Origin: Gonapodya sp. JEL0774
Lineage: Eukaryota; Monoblepharomycota; Monoblepharidomycetes; Monoblepharidales; Gonapodyaceae
DNA: 63,268 nucleotides
Reading direction: 5' to 3'
Assembly: GCA_027604505.1 (NCBI GenBank)
Contig: JADIIX010000119.1
Location: 1-63,268, forward strand
Shown: positions 28,685 through 42,583 of the stretch, piece after piece
Position numbering within the stretch: the stretch's first letter is position 1
How the letters are laid out: each line of letters begins with the position of its first letter
Notes under the pieces: model-generated
What the model was told of the DNA's origin: nothing
Databases searched by the model: none
The model's input: the letters and a program-made list of their open reading frames with translations, nothing else
Position numbers and translations under genes: made by a program

Positions 28685-31398
28685 ATGAGCCAAGAGGAAG
28701 CTCCGACATGGGCGGTGAGACAATCAGTTTTCCTTCCGCAGAGTTTTTGATGCCGCCATGTCTTCATGCCGCCACTCTCTTTCTGTTCGGATGGCGCTGA
28801 TGGCGGATGGGTGACTTGTCCGCTTTACAATTGTCCCCATGGTACACATCCGCCGCTCGCAATTGCCATCGTCTCCGCGCTGACAGCCGAAGGAAGAGCA
28901 AGCCCTCTTGCGGAAGATCGACTACCGGATCATCCCGTTGGCGTCCGCCATGTACTTCATGGCCTACTTGGACCGAGTGAACATTGGCAATGGTACAATG
29001 CGGCTCTTGCCACGTATTTCTGTTACCGATGATAGCTGATTGCCCTTATCACTTTCCAATCGTACCGCAGCCAAAGTGTCGAACAGTGGAAAGTGAGTCT
29101 TCCACCTCTGCTCAAAGCCGACGCTCTTTCTAATAATTTCGTCCTTTAATTCAGTGACACCCTGGAGAAGACCTTGAATTTGGACACCGCAGCAAACCAG
29201 TACAACTGGTGCCTGGCCATCTTCTTCATCCCCTACTGCATTTTCGAGGTTCCCAGTAACTGTGAGTACGCTGAAGTTTACCCCTATTTTAAAAAAAAGT
29301 TGCAAGTCAAGTGATATTCGGTCGCGTGCTTTTCTTTCCACCAGTTGCGCTGCGATACTTTGGTCCCCGAATCTGGCTGGCACGAATCATGCTTTCTTGG
29401 GTTCGTTCAGTTTTGAATTTTCATTCACTCTGATCGTGGCCTCATTCTCCGCCGGTCCATACGTCCCTTTCAACCAGAGTATTATTTCCTTATGCCAAGC
29501 GTTCTCTCAAAACTTCACTGGCCTCATGATTTGCCGAACTCTCCTTGGTGCTGCCGAGGTGAGTTGCATTTTGCTTAGGATAAATTCCACCTCCAACGAT
29601 GTCACTGTCACTGACGCAATTGTGGATAGGCTGGTCTCTTCCCGTATGTATCGTCTCTACCGACATTAATCATGCGAGCCACTGACTTTTTGCCTTTAGC
29701 GGTGTCCTCTACCTTTTCACTTTCTGGTACCGAAAACACGAGATCTCCACTCGTGTCGCCGTCCTCTTCTCCTTCAACTCCATCGCCGGCGCATTCTCTG
29801 GACTCCTTGCCTCGGGTTGGTGCACGGTGTGATTCAACGATTCACAGAAAGATTTTCTCATCATTTTCTCGTCATTTACAGCTATTGCGAGAATGAACGG
29901 TGTCGCTGGTTTGAAAGGATGGCAATGGATCTTCATCCTTGGTGAGAAAAGACAATACAGGTGACATGACTATCATTAGTTGCTCATCATCCGACTTTTC
30001 ACTTGTTATAGAGGCCATCCCGTCCTTCATTATCGGTGTCCTTTGCCTGCTCATTCTGCCAAACTTCCCTCAAAGTAAGCTCTCTTCCGATTCAGCCCGT
30101 TTATCGCCGTTCCTAATCACATGTCATCTTGCTGCACAGATGTTTGTGTCGCCTTTTCAAAACTATTCACTCACGAATTCAAGTCTCAAATTCCACTTCC
30201 CATTTCTCGTGCAGGCGCACTTCTTCCTCTCTCCCCGTGAAATCGAAATCGCCGTTGCACGTCTTCCTACAACCGCTGCTTCTGTCACCGAGAAGACCTT
30301 CGATTTGAAGCAATTTAAAGAGACCATGAAGGACCCCATTCTCTCTATGTTCCTCGTAAGTGTTTGTGGCGGTTGTTAGCACCGCAAGCCTGTATCTCAA
30401 GTCCGTAAATCCGTTCCCAGTTGGCGTCTTTGTTCCTTGTCTTGCCGAGTTACGGAGTTTCGTACTTCCGCCCCTCGATTATCTCTGGCATGGGCTTCAC
30501 TGGAGACATGTCCAACCTCATGAGTGCGTGGCCCAGTGTGTTCACCGCCGTTATCGACCAATACTGGGGATGGCGCAGTGACAAAGTCAAGGAGCGGCCT
30601 TGGCACAGTGAGTTGACGACAGTCGTTGGCTGGCAATCGTGGTCTTGATGCTGAGGCATGGTATCGCCCCACAGTTATTGCTTCGGTTGTCACCGGTGCC
30701 GTCGGTAACGCTCTTCTCGTGGCCGGTCAGATTCTCCTCTGGCCCGCAGGTGTACGCTAGTGAGTCTTCTCGTGGTTGTACGAGATGAATTGATTGTTGA
30801 CGCAGAATCTCTTGGGTGCAGCTTCTTCCTGTTCATTTCGGCGCTGAGCAGCCCCGGTTTGCCTATCCTGTTTGTGTACCGTGCCAACACCATCAAAGGA
30901 ACTACCGCACAAGCCATCGCTATGGGCTTGACCATTGCCGTCGGCAACATCGGTGGATTCTGTGGGTAGTTGCATGTAATGCCTCTGTTCGATTTCGATT
31001 TTGACATTCCCTTGTATTGCAGTGGCACCATTCGTTTATCTGAGCTCTTGGTCTCCCCTCTAGTGAGTTCGGCGATCGATTGTTGACTGCAGCCATGAGC
31101 ACAGATTGTTGACCTGGACTGATCTCTTCTCCTCATCGATTTCAGTATCAACGCGATTTGTGAGTGACTTCGGCATGGACTATCTCAATGGTATTTTGAG
31201 ACTGACTTGTTATGTTTTATCGCATCAGGGATCTCCATGGCTCTGCAGCTTGCATGTGGTGGCGTCGTGTTCATCATTAGCAAGTACGAGCAATACAAGA
31301 TCCGGACTGACCCCGAGTGGGCCACCGAAATTGCATCGGGCATCGAGAAGAGCACTCCCATTACAGCCGAGAAGGAGTTTGATGACCTCAAGGTTTAG
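28685..31398 (+). CDS. MFS permease, anion:cation symporter (Dal5-like) family
   Basis: Plasma-membrane uptake permease. Family members carry allantoate, nicotinate, pantothenate and similar organic anions; the substrate here is not readable. Start ATG 28685 (MSQEEAPTWA). Then LLRKIDYRIIPLASAMYFMA with YLDRVNIGN (about 28910-28990), the classic TM1 motif of the family. Further blocks: LAIFFIPYCIFEVPSN (about 29212-29260); ALRYFGPRIWLARIMLSWG (29344-29400); LMICRTLLGAAEAG (29524-29560 plus next exon); GVLYLFTFWYRKHE (29702-29743); GLKGWQWIFILEAIPSF (29909-30020); FFLSPREIEIA (30221-30253); a second half with LFLVLPSYGVSYFRPSIISG; and SSPGLPILFVYRANTIKGTT (30848-30907). The tail EKSTPITAEKEFDDLKV stops at TAG 31396-31398. 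Around twelve TM helices, multiple introns. Confidence 0.85.
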
Positions 31399-33628
31399 AT
31401 GTACTTCTGTTTTCGCTGGGCGGTTGACACTCCACCGTCTCTATCTGAGCATTAGCCATAGCATTAAGAGATATCGTTTTTAGGATTCTTTTAGACGAAG
31501 ACGATGAAAGTTTTGTGCCTCAAACCAGACGTCCATTTTTCTCGTTTACCTTCTGTGGATGCTGGAAGAGTGATTCAAAAAGGATTGAGCACCAAACCCA
31601 AACTTCCCAAGAAATCCACAGGGCGGAACCCTACAGCGAGCCAATGTTACAAACGAAAGACTGATGGGATTTGGTGTGGATTGGCGGTTAAACCAAAGCT
31701 GGAGTGCTTGATGGAGGGGACGGACTGTAAATACACCATTCACACTGATCGGACACTTTTCCTGACCCAGAGGACATCTATGAAGTCTCCGGAACTCATT
31801 GAATGGACCGATTCACTGTTGGAGGTAAGTGTGAAGTGAGCAATGTTCAAGCAAGCAATATTCAAAACGCACTCAGAAGATATCTATCTTTGCTGATCTC
31901 TCTTGTTGTTCCTGATCCCTCGTTCGAAGTCTATTGCTCGATGGTTCTCTTTGGTCCGGGCCGTTGGGCACCGACGTTTGTGGAGTCGCCCTGTACACAC
32001 ACGTGTTGGTTGCTACATCTACGACATTGGATATCCGTTGGCTGAAGACACCTATACTCGAATTGTACCTGCTTGTACCTGCCCGCACTTACTGACCTCC
32101 GCCAAACTCAGTATCAATCTCACTGGTGTTGGGGTACCAAAGACTCTTAATCTCATTATCGTCCCCCCCATCCCACGAATGGAGCCAAAAATCAGACATC
32201 GCCGGATCTCCAAACCCCATCAAACCCTTCATTCACCTCCGCCTCGATCTCCTAGGCGTCCACACTGCCGCTCCCACACCGAAACGCACAGGTTCCTCCA
32301 ATCAATTCGTCCTTCACACAACCGCCAAGTACAACCCTCCTCACAAGTATCATGGGCGTCAGAGGGCCTGCGGCAGTCAGAGTTGACGTCAGTCTAGTTG
32401 CTGCCCCTGACACCCGACGACATTCTCAATGCGGAGGATGACCAGTGTGTTGCCATCGGGAATCGGTGTGCTCGATGAGAGGCGGGGGGTTGGGGATGGA
32501 AGATGTGATCACAAGCGGCACGTTGGGTCAGTAACGTGCGAAGGGCCATTCGCGAAAGGAGTGCTCGAGAAAGTGCTTGGTTGTCGGTGAGGTTGCACGT
32601 TCGAAGATCCACCGTTGAGGGACGCGAAAACTTGGTGGGAATTGGCGGTCCGGCGTGCTAGACGGGGGAGAGGATCTGGAGGGTGAGGAAGAGAATTGTC
32701 GCGACTGTGGATCCACGACATCTCTCACGGTTATGACACCGACACCATGCAAACGCCGTCGTGCCCCCTGTAGATTGAATCCAAGATTTGCTCATAGACA
32801 CGATTGCAACTGCGTGTGAATCAGTGGCTCATCTGTTGTTTCTGGTTCACACGCAGTTACAATAGTAATTAGTATTAATGCGTACCCGGTCCAGTCACAG
32901 TTGGCAATCGCAATTGCGGGACTGGCCGGATGCGGAGGAACTGGCAATTCAAATGCCGACAAGGTTGCTGATCGCGCATTGCGAATTCACATTCATGATT
33001 CAACTGCTTGACGCCCCACTTTTTCAAAATAACCAGAGGATACTCGTATCTCAAACTCACTAAAGGTGACCAAGAGAAGGAGAACCAGAGGGGGAAGAGG
33101 CAGAAAAGCAGAGAAAACGGGGAGAAGAAGAAAACCTGGATCCGCCAGGTGGAAAAGGGACCTAAAGCAAAATACCAAGTCGTTGCTCCCGCTGAGACGA
33201 CATTGACAAGAATGTCAGTAAGTCCCCGGCGTCTCGTCTGCTTCCCCAATCATTCCCACCTGAGACGACGTTGGCGCACAAGGAAGACGAGCCTGCCCTG
33301 TGGTGCACGGGGCCCATCCTAAGTCACACACTTCAAGCCGTGATTCCAACCAAGGTGCTCGCAAAGTTGGTGTCTGTACTCTGCAACTGACCTACAAGCA
33401 TTTATTCCTTGTTCTTTTGCTAACGATGATTCTGATGTCGCATGACCAAGGTATCTTGATGTCGTGATGATGATAGGTTTGGTCCATTTCATAGATGCTG
33501 GTATGTTCTTTGAATGGTGGTTTCATGAGCTTCCAGAGCCACTGCGTGATGCAGGCTCCATATGTTCGGGTTCCACATGTTGATAAGACAATGATTTTCC
33601 AGATCACAAAAAACAGCCCATTATAGAC
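31399..33628. other. Intergenic region with unrecognised open frames
   Basis: Plus-strand frames at 31504-31839 (ATG start, Lys-rich), then fragments around 31900-32100 and 32120-32465, could be exons of one gene with introns at GTAAGTGTG near 31826 and after; I recognise no family. Minus frames at 32509-32752 and 32993-33249 are equally unconvincing. The pair of short GTTTCTGGTTCACACGCAGT-like stretches near 32800-32860 is partly self-complementary. No supported product. Confidence 0.3.
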
Positions 33629-36600
33629 CTAGTTCACGAGGGCAAAGTCTGATGGCCATCTAATCCCTCGCCAAACCTTCTCGTACTCTACCCAAACTTC
33701 CCACTCCAACTCCTTTAACACCTCGATTTTCAGCTCATGGATCTGCGCCAACGTACCACTCGATGTATTCCCTGATCTAGTGAGGTCCCCTACAGGGGCG
33801 TCGTTAAGAAACTTGTTAATAGCCTTTAGGGCCGTTCCAAATCGACCACACGAGCGCTCCTTTTTCACAAAGAGTTTGAGGATGTTGGCATCTTTTTCTG
33901 GGGTCGCGTCCGAGTTGCCACCGGCAGCAGCCCACTTTAAGTGCTCTGCAAAGGCCTTCTCAAATGCATCCAAAGTCTCATCCAGTTGTAAGGCCTCCCC
34001 CACGTTCGCTCCACTCGGGGCCGATCGAACAAGATCCACAAGCTCTGAATACGACTGAACTCTTGTGAGTAACGCTGAGACCATGACATCCTTCCGCTTG
34101 TCCATTTCCTTCTTGAGCTCTTTGGCAGCCGAGTTAGACGTATCTGGCTTACCCGCGTAGAACAAGGCGAGCTCGTTGTGACCAGTTTTGGTGCGACCAT
34201 TGGCCGCCTCAATCAATTTGTTGCACTGCTCAATGACAGTTGTCAATTTCTGGATAGACGGAGAATCGGAAGACTTTTTACTGAGTATATCCAGCTTTGC
34301 TTGGAGGAGAGGAAGGTGTTCGGGGTACTGCGATTCAAGACGGGTGAGAATCTCTGCGCTTTTGTCCTCTGTGAGCTTTTTCAGGGATGCAATTTCAAGG
34401 TCACGAATTTGCTCCGTAAGTACGACGTTTTCGTCCAATTTCTTGTCTTTAGGGCCCGCTTTGGTTCCATTGTCGTTCTCTTTCCCCCGTGGGGGGACTG
34501 TTGACGGCATTGGATTTGTCAGGGATGAACGGGCTGTGCAACTGAAATCAAGCTCACCTAGATACAACACACTTGCGAGTCCTCCATCCACTTTTCCATT
34601 GCCAGTGCCGGTCGAGTCGCCACCCCAACACTTCAGCTCCCCCACAAGGACGTCACCTGCGATGACGTCCTTTGGAACATCCGGGGCCGTCCAAAAGAGT
34701 GCCCTTCGCTCCCCCTGCTGAAGGACTCGCGACCCAAAACCACTTTTCCCACCATAAATAGCGTCCTGAGCGTTCGTGTAGAGCGGAAGTGACACTTCTT
34801 TCGCCAGCTTACTGTCCAAGAGAAGTGACGCGGAAGAATGCCGCTCGAGAATGTCAGCGGACTTGGAAACAAGCTTGCATGCAGTATAGAGTGCTCAGTA
34901 GAGTGGAGACCATGTGTTTGTATTTCCGATTCAACTCACTTGACAGCGAATAGTGTACTCTCCTTTATCCAGCTTTTGAGCCTTCGGATAAATATCTTGG
35001 GTGCAAACGGCCTACCACGAAAGACACAGGTGAGGAAATCGGACTCAGACAAGTCATATTCAATCGATGCCAACCTTCTTCCCGCTATCGAAGATCAAGA
35101 GCAAGAAGCCCTCGAAAGGATTTTCATAGAGCATATCAGTAATTATCGGTAGTCGGGGTGTCACAGTTGTTGATTCTGATATTTTGAACTCGTATGTCAG
35201 TGTTAATGCGGAGGCTTGGCGTCCGTCCGGTAACACATCCCGAGATGCAAGTGGCGTAATCTGTGAGTCAGTCGGACGGAGCGTGCGGCGTAGTATGTCT
35301 GGGAAACGAATCAGTACTTATTCATGCTCCATTGAAAGGGAGAAGTTGTTGGCACCAACCGAATGCTACTGCAGGAGTGAAAGTTTCCTTCCTCAAAGGT
35401 GCGAAAGCTTCCATGCGCCCTACACCGTCACCTCCATTGAAGAATAAACCACCACCCGCACCCCACCCAACTCCCCCAACCGAGCCAGCGCTTGTGCCAG
35501 GAGACGCAGGTGACCCAGTTATATGAATACCGTGGAATTCCAGCTCGACGGACACAGTGGAAGCTCCCAGAGAACTCCAAAACTGAGCTAAACATACTTC
35601 CATGACGACTCCAGGAACGACGCGAAACACTTTACGAACAGTTTGAAGGTCTGATGGCGAGTCTGAAGGAGTCGATGAGAGGGCGACAACATAATCTTGT
35701 TCTGTTTTCGCATATCGAGTTTGCTATCAAACAAAAGGAACCATCCACAATTGTAGATCATATGGAGTTTAAGGGCGAATCGGCTCTTACCGGTAGTACT
35801 TGAATGATCTGCACGGTGAAACGAGCTGTTGTGTCTCGCCCCACGCTTTTCACTGTCAACACTGCGAAATTCGAGCCACTAGGAGCTTCCACAAAACGGC
35901 GTTCCAGATGTCCTGGTCCAAAGCTGAGGATATCCCACCTCAACCGGTTTTCGGCTGTGACCGGCTGGGGTTTGCAGACTGTCACCGGAACTCGAAACAG
36001 TGCGCCAAGGTCTCGCGCCGTTGTGTCGTGCGCAAGAACATAGCCCGTATGGAGACCTGGTGGAAGGGACGTGGGATCTATCTTCACTCCAAATGCCTAG
36101 AACAGGATTGTTAAAATTTATTACGTCCCATTGCTCAATGGTACACTCACTTTTCCACCGTGGTTTAAAATCACATTCTTGGGAGCTTGTATCCAAGGTG
36201 CACTGCTTGAAAGCTCCAACTGAACCTCCAACGCGAGCTGTTAACAGACAACGACAGCACTTTTGTTGTTACTGGATATGGTCACCCCAGAGCTTGTGAA
36301 AAATCACCTTCCGTTCTTGATCACCGTCCTCCTCTTTGAAAAATTTTGGCATCACACTGCATGTTGTTTGGAGCACCCGTGAGGTCGACACAGAATCGCG
36401 CAAGTAAATTCCTCGTGGTGTTAGAGGTTGTTCGGGGAATGTAACCTATTGAACATAACCCGAAACAAAAAGGATTACAGTGAAGCACAGTCAGAAGAAT
36501 CCGATCATACGCTAACTCACCTCGTAGTCCACATCCCACTTTCCTCCGTCGTTGTTCTTCCTGCTCTCGACGAGCCAGTCCCACGCTGACTCGACTTGCA

Positions 36601-38910
36601 CGAATCCGACTCCTTGCGGATCACTGACATCCTTAGCGGTATTTTCAAGGGCACGACGGATCGTGTACGGGGTGTAGGGCAACGAGGAGGCAAGGAGACC
36701 ACTACAATATTTTATGACAATGAGAGACCGCATAGGCGAGCCAGCGTGAGTACTTCGAAGTCAACGATGAAAGGCCGAATGAAGATAATCACGAAATAAG
36801 AAGACTGACGCAGCCAGCGGCATTGGGGCTTGCCATAGATGTGCCATTCATTCTGATGGAATAGGTACCGTGTTACTTGGCATTTGCGCGGTAAAACGAG
36901 ACGATACAAATCGAACTGTATGGTCCGTTCTATAGCGTTTCACTTACAGTCTGGTCGGAGCTGTGACCACATAGAATGCAGAACAGTTCAAAGTGACTTG
37001 GCTTTGAGACAGGAGCCCAACTCGAAACGATTGAACTCACCCAAATCGTACCTCGGCACCTCCGCCACTGCCCCACCGGGAGCGTAGATGCTCACGCCTT
37101 TCCACCCGTCAAATGCCGGACCACGGGAACTCCACGTGTACGGTCGTTCGGGCACGGGCTCAAGCATAGAGTGAGACGAATTTTGAAGAGAGGTGGTGAC
37201 ATCTTGAAGTATGCAAAGCAAGAGTAAGAAGACAGAGCGATACTCTGGAAGGTTGATGTGCTAGAATCCTACATGCTCCAACTCCAATTATTCCGGACGC
37301 CATTCCTCCCGGCGAGCCCACTGTACCAATGCCTGCAATAGCACCACACTTGTGTTGAGTGAGTCCTCCATAAACGAGCTTCAAAAAAGTGGAACTCACC
37401 TGGCCCGGCATTACCCGCACTGCTAACAAACACCCCTCCAGTCCGGTTCACGACCCAGTCGGTAATTCTGTCCCCAAAGCTCCCCTTGACCGAGCTTGCA
37501 CCCTCTCCGTAGCTCATATTCGAGACATGCACTTTTCCGAAGGGGTGAGTCTGAGCGAGGTAGGTTGCCGCACGGGAGAGAGCGATGCCAGTTTCCATGG
37601 ATCCCAAGCGATTGTCGCCGATCTTGAGCGACACGATACGGGCACCTGGGGCAACGCCCGAGGTCGCAAGATTAGAAGCATGATAGGTTGAAGCGATGGA
37701 CGCGACGTGAGTGCCTTGGGTACACGTTGTTGGTCAGGTGAGTGCTGGAAGTCTGCGTGTGTACAGGTCTATTTCGAGAAGACTCACCATGGTCGCCAGC
37801 GAGTGTCACAATTGACACCCTAGCACCACCATCGTATATTTTGATAGAGTAGGTGAGGAGGTCAAGATCACCAAACTTGTCCCACGCCTGGGACACAAGG
37901 TAGTCTGGAAGTGGTTTTGCGAGGCGCAAATCTCCAGTGAGAGATGTGTCCACGAGGACGAACGAATGACCAGTGGGTGGGGACACGAGCAAAACGTCCT
38001 GCAACCCCATGGAAAAGCATTATTGCATGGGCCCGGTCTCGTGTGTTTGCAGAGGGAGTTGCAGCCTCTTACGTATACATCACCAGGGTCTTCATACGCC
38101 TTGGCCATATCCTTCAAAGCATCTACGCGAGCCTTGAGTTCTTGCTTCCATTTGTCCTTATCCTCCGGGGACGTATCCTTGGAATTTATCGTCGTGTTCC
38201 CGCCCTTTGCAAACGCATCGGCTTCGCCCATAGCGGATGCCAAAAGATTGCTCTGCCCCACTTCCCATTTCTTCTTCCGTGAGTTTTTCATGCGCTCCAC
38301 AAGCGATTTCGGGAAAAGCTCGGATGACGACTTGCAACCCAAACGGAACTTTGCCCCGTCGATCACCCAGGCTGGGTCTAGAAGGAGGGTACGACCAGTA
38401 GCGGCAGAAAAGAGGGTAGGCGGACCGCCGGCAGTTGGCGTCACGGGCGGACCCATGACCACGTCGCCAGAGCTGCGAGAAGGAGGTTTTTGGGGTGAAG
38501 AATCCGTCAGATTTGCAAGGTCTAAAACGACAACAGTGGAAGCTTACCCGGTGCAATCCACCACATCGAGGACTTTCGGCTGTCCGTGCGACGTAAATTT
38601 GAGGCCTGGAGCTGCTGGATCCACACCCGTGTCCAGGCTATAACAAAGAAAACATCTCACTAGGTTTGAGGTGAATGAAAATCACTTCAGTGGCATGCTT
38701 ACATTGCGATCACGGTATCTCTTTTGACAGAGGACGAAAAGTGAAGGTGATCAGGATGTTTCCACATCACGAAGACGGCAGCACCCAAATCGATGAAGGA
38801 ACGCTCGCTCACCTGCCGTCAAAATTGGGATTCTTTCGGACAAAAGACGCTGCCTGCGTCTCTTCTTTGGGCAGCAGACCCTCCACGGGAAACAAGCTTA
38901 TGGTGGCCAT
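33629..38910 (-). CDS. TPP2: Tripeptidyl peptidase II
   Basis: Giant cytosolic subtilisin-type exopeptidase that releases tripeptides downstream of the proteasome. Start ATG 38908-38910, followed by the typical N-terminus [20 protein letters not shown]. The catalytic Asp (LDTGVD) is codon 38631-38633. Between Asp and His is the long TPP2 insert ([20 protein letters not shown] and a charged helix). The catalytic His (GTHVASIAS) is codon 37707-37709. Then [20 protein letters not shown] and [17 protein letters not shown], with [13 protein letters not shown] near 37410-37440, and the catalytic Ser ([11 protein letters not shown]) at codon 36837-36839. The C-terminal half carries [33 protein letters not shown] and a helical region ending FALVN, stop TAG 33629-33631. 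The triad is complete, so an active enzyme is expected. Many introns. Confidence 0.9.
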
Positions 38911-39470
38911 CCCGCCTGAGACGTGAGACGCAAGGAGGGCAAGTCTGTGGGTGGGCGCCAGAGCAAGAAAAGCTGACGGGCGAGATTTGGGGATGCTTTG
39001 AAAGCACCGATGGAGGACGCTGGCGCGAATCACTTCTGCGGTTGGTTCCTTTGTTATCGGCTCGTGGGTTCGCAACACCGAGAGTCGTAACTTGGGTCTT
39101 CTCCACAACTCGGGTCTTCATGCTTCTTAAGTGCTACCCCAATTACTGTAATAAATTTAATTCATGAATCAATGGTGATCCATTTGACCGATGATTAACT
39201 CCTCGATGTCAGCTTCTGGTACGTTTGCGTCGAGAATCTCGCCATATTCCGTCTGGATCAGAATTATCATATTACAAATCATAGAAGCCATTTTGGCGTT
39301 CTCCTCGCCTTTCATTTTGCCCTTCCGCATTCTTGTGCTGTCCTCGAAACCTCCCTTATCTTGTCCCCTATATTATACAGAGTCCCCACCACAAGCTCAA
39401 ATTGGCTTGCCACACCGCAACCAATTCCTTGACATTGACATCAAGGTTGCACGCGTGGCTCTCTTCCTGA
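38911..39470. promoter_or_regulatory. Divergent promoter region
   Basis: A 560-bp gap between the start codons of TPP2 (-) and the tail-anchored-like protein (+). The middle (about 39140-39300) is AT-richer. No specific binding motif could be assigned; a bidirectional promoter is likely from geometry alone. Confidence 0.45.
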
Positions 39471-42400
39471 ATGAATGAGCAGGAAATTTTGCCGGCTGGT
39501 GCTTCGTCTGCCGCAGGCCAACCAAACAGGCCGGATGATTCCGAATGGCAGTTGGGGCGAAACGGTACTTTTGAGGATGAAAGTGCCGAGGTAAAGCGAC
39601 TAAAAGAGAGTAAGGAAATGGAAGAATGGGCGAAAGAATTGGAGTTGGACAAAGGGGGCGAATATGTGAGTTCTGCAAGTGGGGGACATTGGAGCTGACA
39701 CGACAGCCAGTTCACGTTCGCAGACCCCATTGACAACGAAACTCGCTATGAAACTCGCAGCTGCCCGTAGCACAACCTGCGCCATTTGTTCCAGTGGCTC
39801 CTTTATCGCCGTCGTCGGCAACTGATCTGAACCCCAACCACCCATCTCCCACTTCGAATCACGCAGAAGATTACGCTCGCACGATCGAACGCGCTAAATC
39901 ATATTTCGCTCGCTCAGTACGAGGGATTAAAATGCCGAAACTGGATTTCGATTTCGATTTCAATGACATGAACAGGAAAAGCCGTGGGGTCAGTGGTCCT
40001 CCTGGTGGTGCTGGAGGAGTTTCCGCTATTAGTTCCGGAGCTGCCATGTCAGGCTCTGCCGATGAAGGTGCCGATGCTGATCAAGACACTGATATGGCTG
40101 CCTCCAGATCTCAAGGCAAATTCGTGGTGGACAGGAACAGCAAGTCGAAACGCAGTAAAACAAAGATGGAGAAGGTCTCTCCGAGGACTGCTGACAACCC
40201 AATAACATCAATATCTCCTTCCTCGCCTTCGCGTGCCCTGCAACCACAACCTGACTCTGCTCCTCCAGCTAACCAAACTCCAAACCCCAAATTGCGGCTG
40301 TCGCACCATTTCCGCCTGAGAAAGCTCCGTCTCTCGCGTAGACACTCAGACTCTTCCTTGCACGACTCTCCAATCCATAAGGACAAAATCCACAAACCGC
40401 GAACACTCAATGCACCATGGGCTCGGAGGAGACGGAGTGGTGTAGGCGTTCCAACAGTGGACGAACCTGCTCACCATTTTCTAGACGGCACTGCTACCGC
40501 AGAGCCCAACAGATCCTCACTCCTGCCTTTAAATTCTCCACCTCCTCACAACTCCCTTGCCTTCTCCAATCGATCCTCCAACCCAATCTCTCACTTCTTC
40601 GCAGACATGTCAGGCTCTGGTGATTCAGGCCCCGATGATACAAGCTCAGAAGAAGAGTCAATTGTCGACAATTGCATGTATGGTGAGAGCTCAGACACAG
40701 GGAGCAGGAGTGAGTCTGGGTCTCCTACTCGAAACAAGACAGCTGGAAGACGGCACCACCAGCAGAGACTCAAGACACTTAGTCTCAATAGACAACACAC
40801 TGTAGATGGTACCGACTTGGGTGATATCGATACGACTGGTTCACCTCTGTCTCAAGGCAAAGCCACTTTCGACGAATACGACGCCTATGTCCGCCCCCAT
40901 AGTTATCAGGCGGCCCTCGTCTTGCCACCTCACCCATCTCCAAATGCAGCCAAGCTTTTACCTAAGCTCAAGAACAAAAGGTCCAGAAAGCGCTCCACAA
41001 CACCCACGGATGAGCAGCCTTCCAGCTTCCGGCGCGCCCGTACACTGTCCTCGGCACCACTCCCCATCCCCGTTCCGAAGTTTCCTTCATCCGACTCGTT
41101 GATGTTTCCTTCGCTCACCACTTTTCGGAAACCTTCACCCCGACGAACAGGGATGGGAGACAGGGACCTGAAGGACACGTCACCACCTGCACTGTATCCT
41201 TCTTCTGTACCAGAATACTCTTTTATAGCTCCCGGTGCCGGTACCGTCGAAATTAGCTCTTCCGCCGACAAGTCACCAAACACTCCAGTTACCCGTACCT
41301 CCCCCTCCCAAACCCCGCAACTCACCTCGCTTCGTCGCCGTGCATCCCGCATGGCACGTCGGATCGGGGACGAGTTCGCCGGTGTTGCGGATTCCCCAGG
41401 GAAGGGGTTTAGGAAAGTAAAGGAGATGCTGGGTGGTGGTGGACGAGATGATGGTGAGGGTGAAAGGGTGGACGATGGCGATATCGGGGAGAGCGGGAAA
41501 GCTAAGGGAAGGAGGCGAAGAAGGGTGAGGAGTGGATCTGTGCCAGCATCAGTGAGGGGAGAAAGTCGTAGGGATGAGTTTCCATTCCCGGATTTTTCTG
41601 GTCTTGGTATTACCAAACCAGGTATACTTCAAGAGAGTGGTAACCACGAACAGGAACTTGACGACTCATACTCGAGCACTGTACCTGGTGACCCGCCTCT
41701 TGGACTCCGCTCTGCAACGAGACACAAGCGCGGCGCGTCCGAGTCGCCATTAAAACTTCAAAAGCAGCAACACGGCGGAATGCACTCTCTTGGTGGCATT
41801 CCAGCTCCGGGCCCAGCATCGTCATCCACGCCGTTTGCATCTGCTATGTACAGTTCTATTCCCACCAAACCCCCTAAAGCATCGAAAACCCCCAAACCTG
41901 TCAAAGCGCCTACCAAGCACCGGTCCAAAAGTGCCACAGGCATCAATTTCTCCTCGCTCTCTAATCTTCAACCTCCACTCACCCGTCCTGGTCGACCCGT
42001 CAGAGCAACCCTGTCTTCTCTGTCGGCGTCCGCTGCGGCGTTCTCGGAAGAATCAGATTGGGATGCCGCTGTGACACCCGGTGGAACTAGGAGTGGCGGA
42101 GCTAATCCCCGAACGAGGTTTTCTGCCGATTGGGACCGGATGAGTTTGAACAATGGAGGGAAGGGAGCATGGATTGCAGGGGTGGGAGATGTGGATCTCG
42201 GCACCGTGGGCGCTGGTAGTAGCAGGGGAAGAGGGCGTGTCGGAGCTGCGGCAGTGTTGAGAGACGCGGCGAGATCGGCAGCGGGAAGGCGAAGAGCGAC
42301 TGTTGGTGGAGGTGTCGGATTTGAGGAACGAGGGATGCCTGATAGGACAGATGGAAATGGTGGTCGTGATCGGGGGGACGGCACGGGACGCCTGGAGGTT

Positions 42401-42583
42401 CCTGGAATGGTGAGGGACGCATTACTTGGTGCGGGTTTGTTGGTTGTGGGGTTGTACGGGAGTGCGTACGGGGCATATAGGAGGAAGAAGAGGGAGTGGG
42501 GTGAAGGCAGGGAAGCTGGGAGTGGAGGGAGGGATGCCAGAGATGGACGAGATGGTGTGGATGGAGCGGGACAAGCGGTTTGA
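39471..42583 (+). CDS. Large disordered protein with one C-terminal membrane segment
   Basis: Exon 1 (39471-39665) starts at ATG and encodes an acidic stretch (EVKRLKESKEMEEWAKELEL). A phase-0 intron 39666-39760 (GTGAGT...CGCAG) joins it to a single long exon 39761-42583, giving about 1,005 residues. Most of the protein is Ser/Pro/Arg-rich and predicted disordered, with many basic-Ser patches (RRRRRVRSGSVPASVRGES, RARTLSSAPLPIPVPKF). Near the C-terminus one hydrophobic helix (about 42415-42475, ALLGAGLLVVGLYGSAYGAY) is followed at once by RRKKREW and a Gly/Asp/Arg-rich tail. The long N-terminal part is therefore probably cytosolic, with an anchor of the tail-anchored or single-pass kind. No family recognised. 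Stop TGA 42581-42583. Confidence 0.75.
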
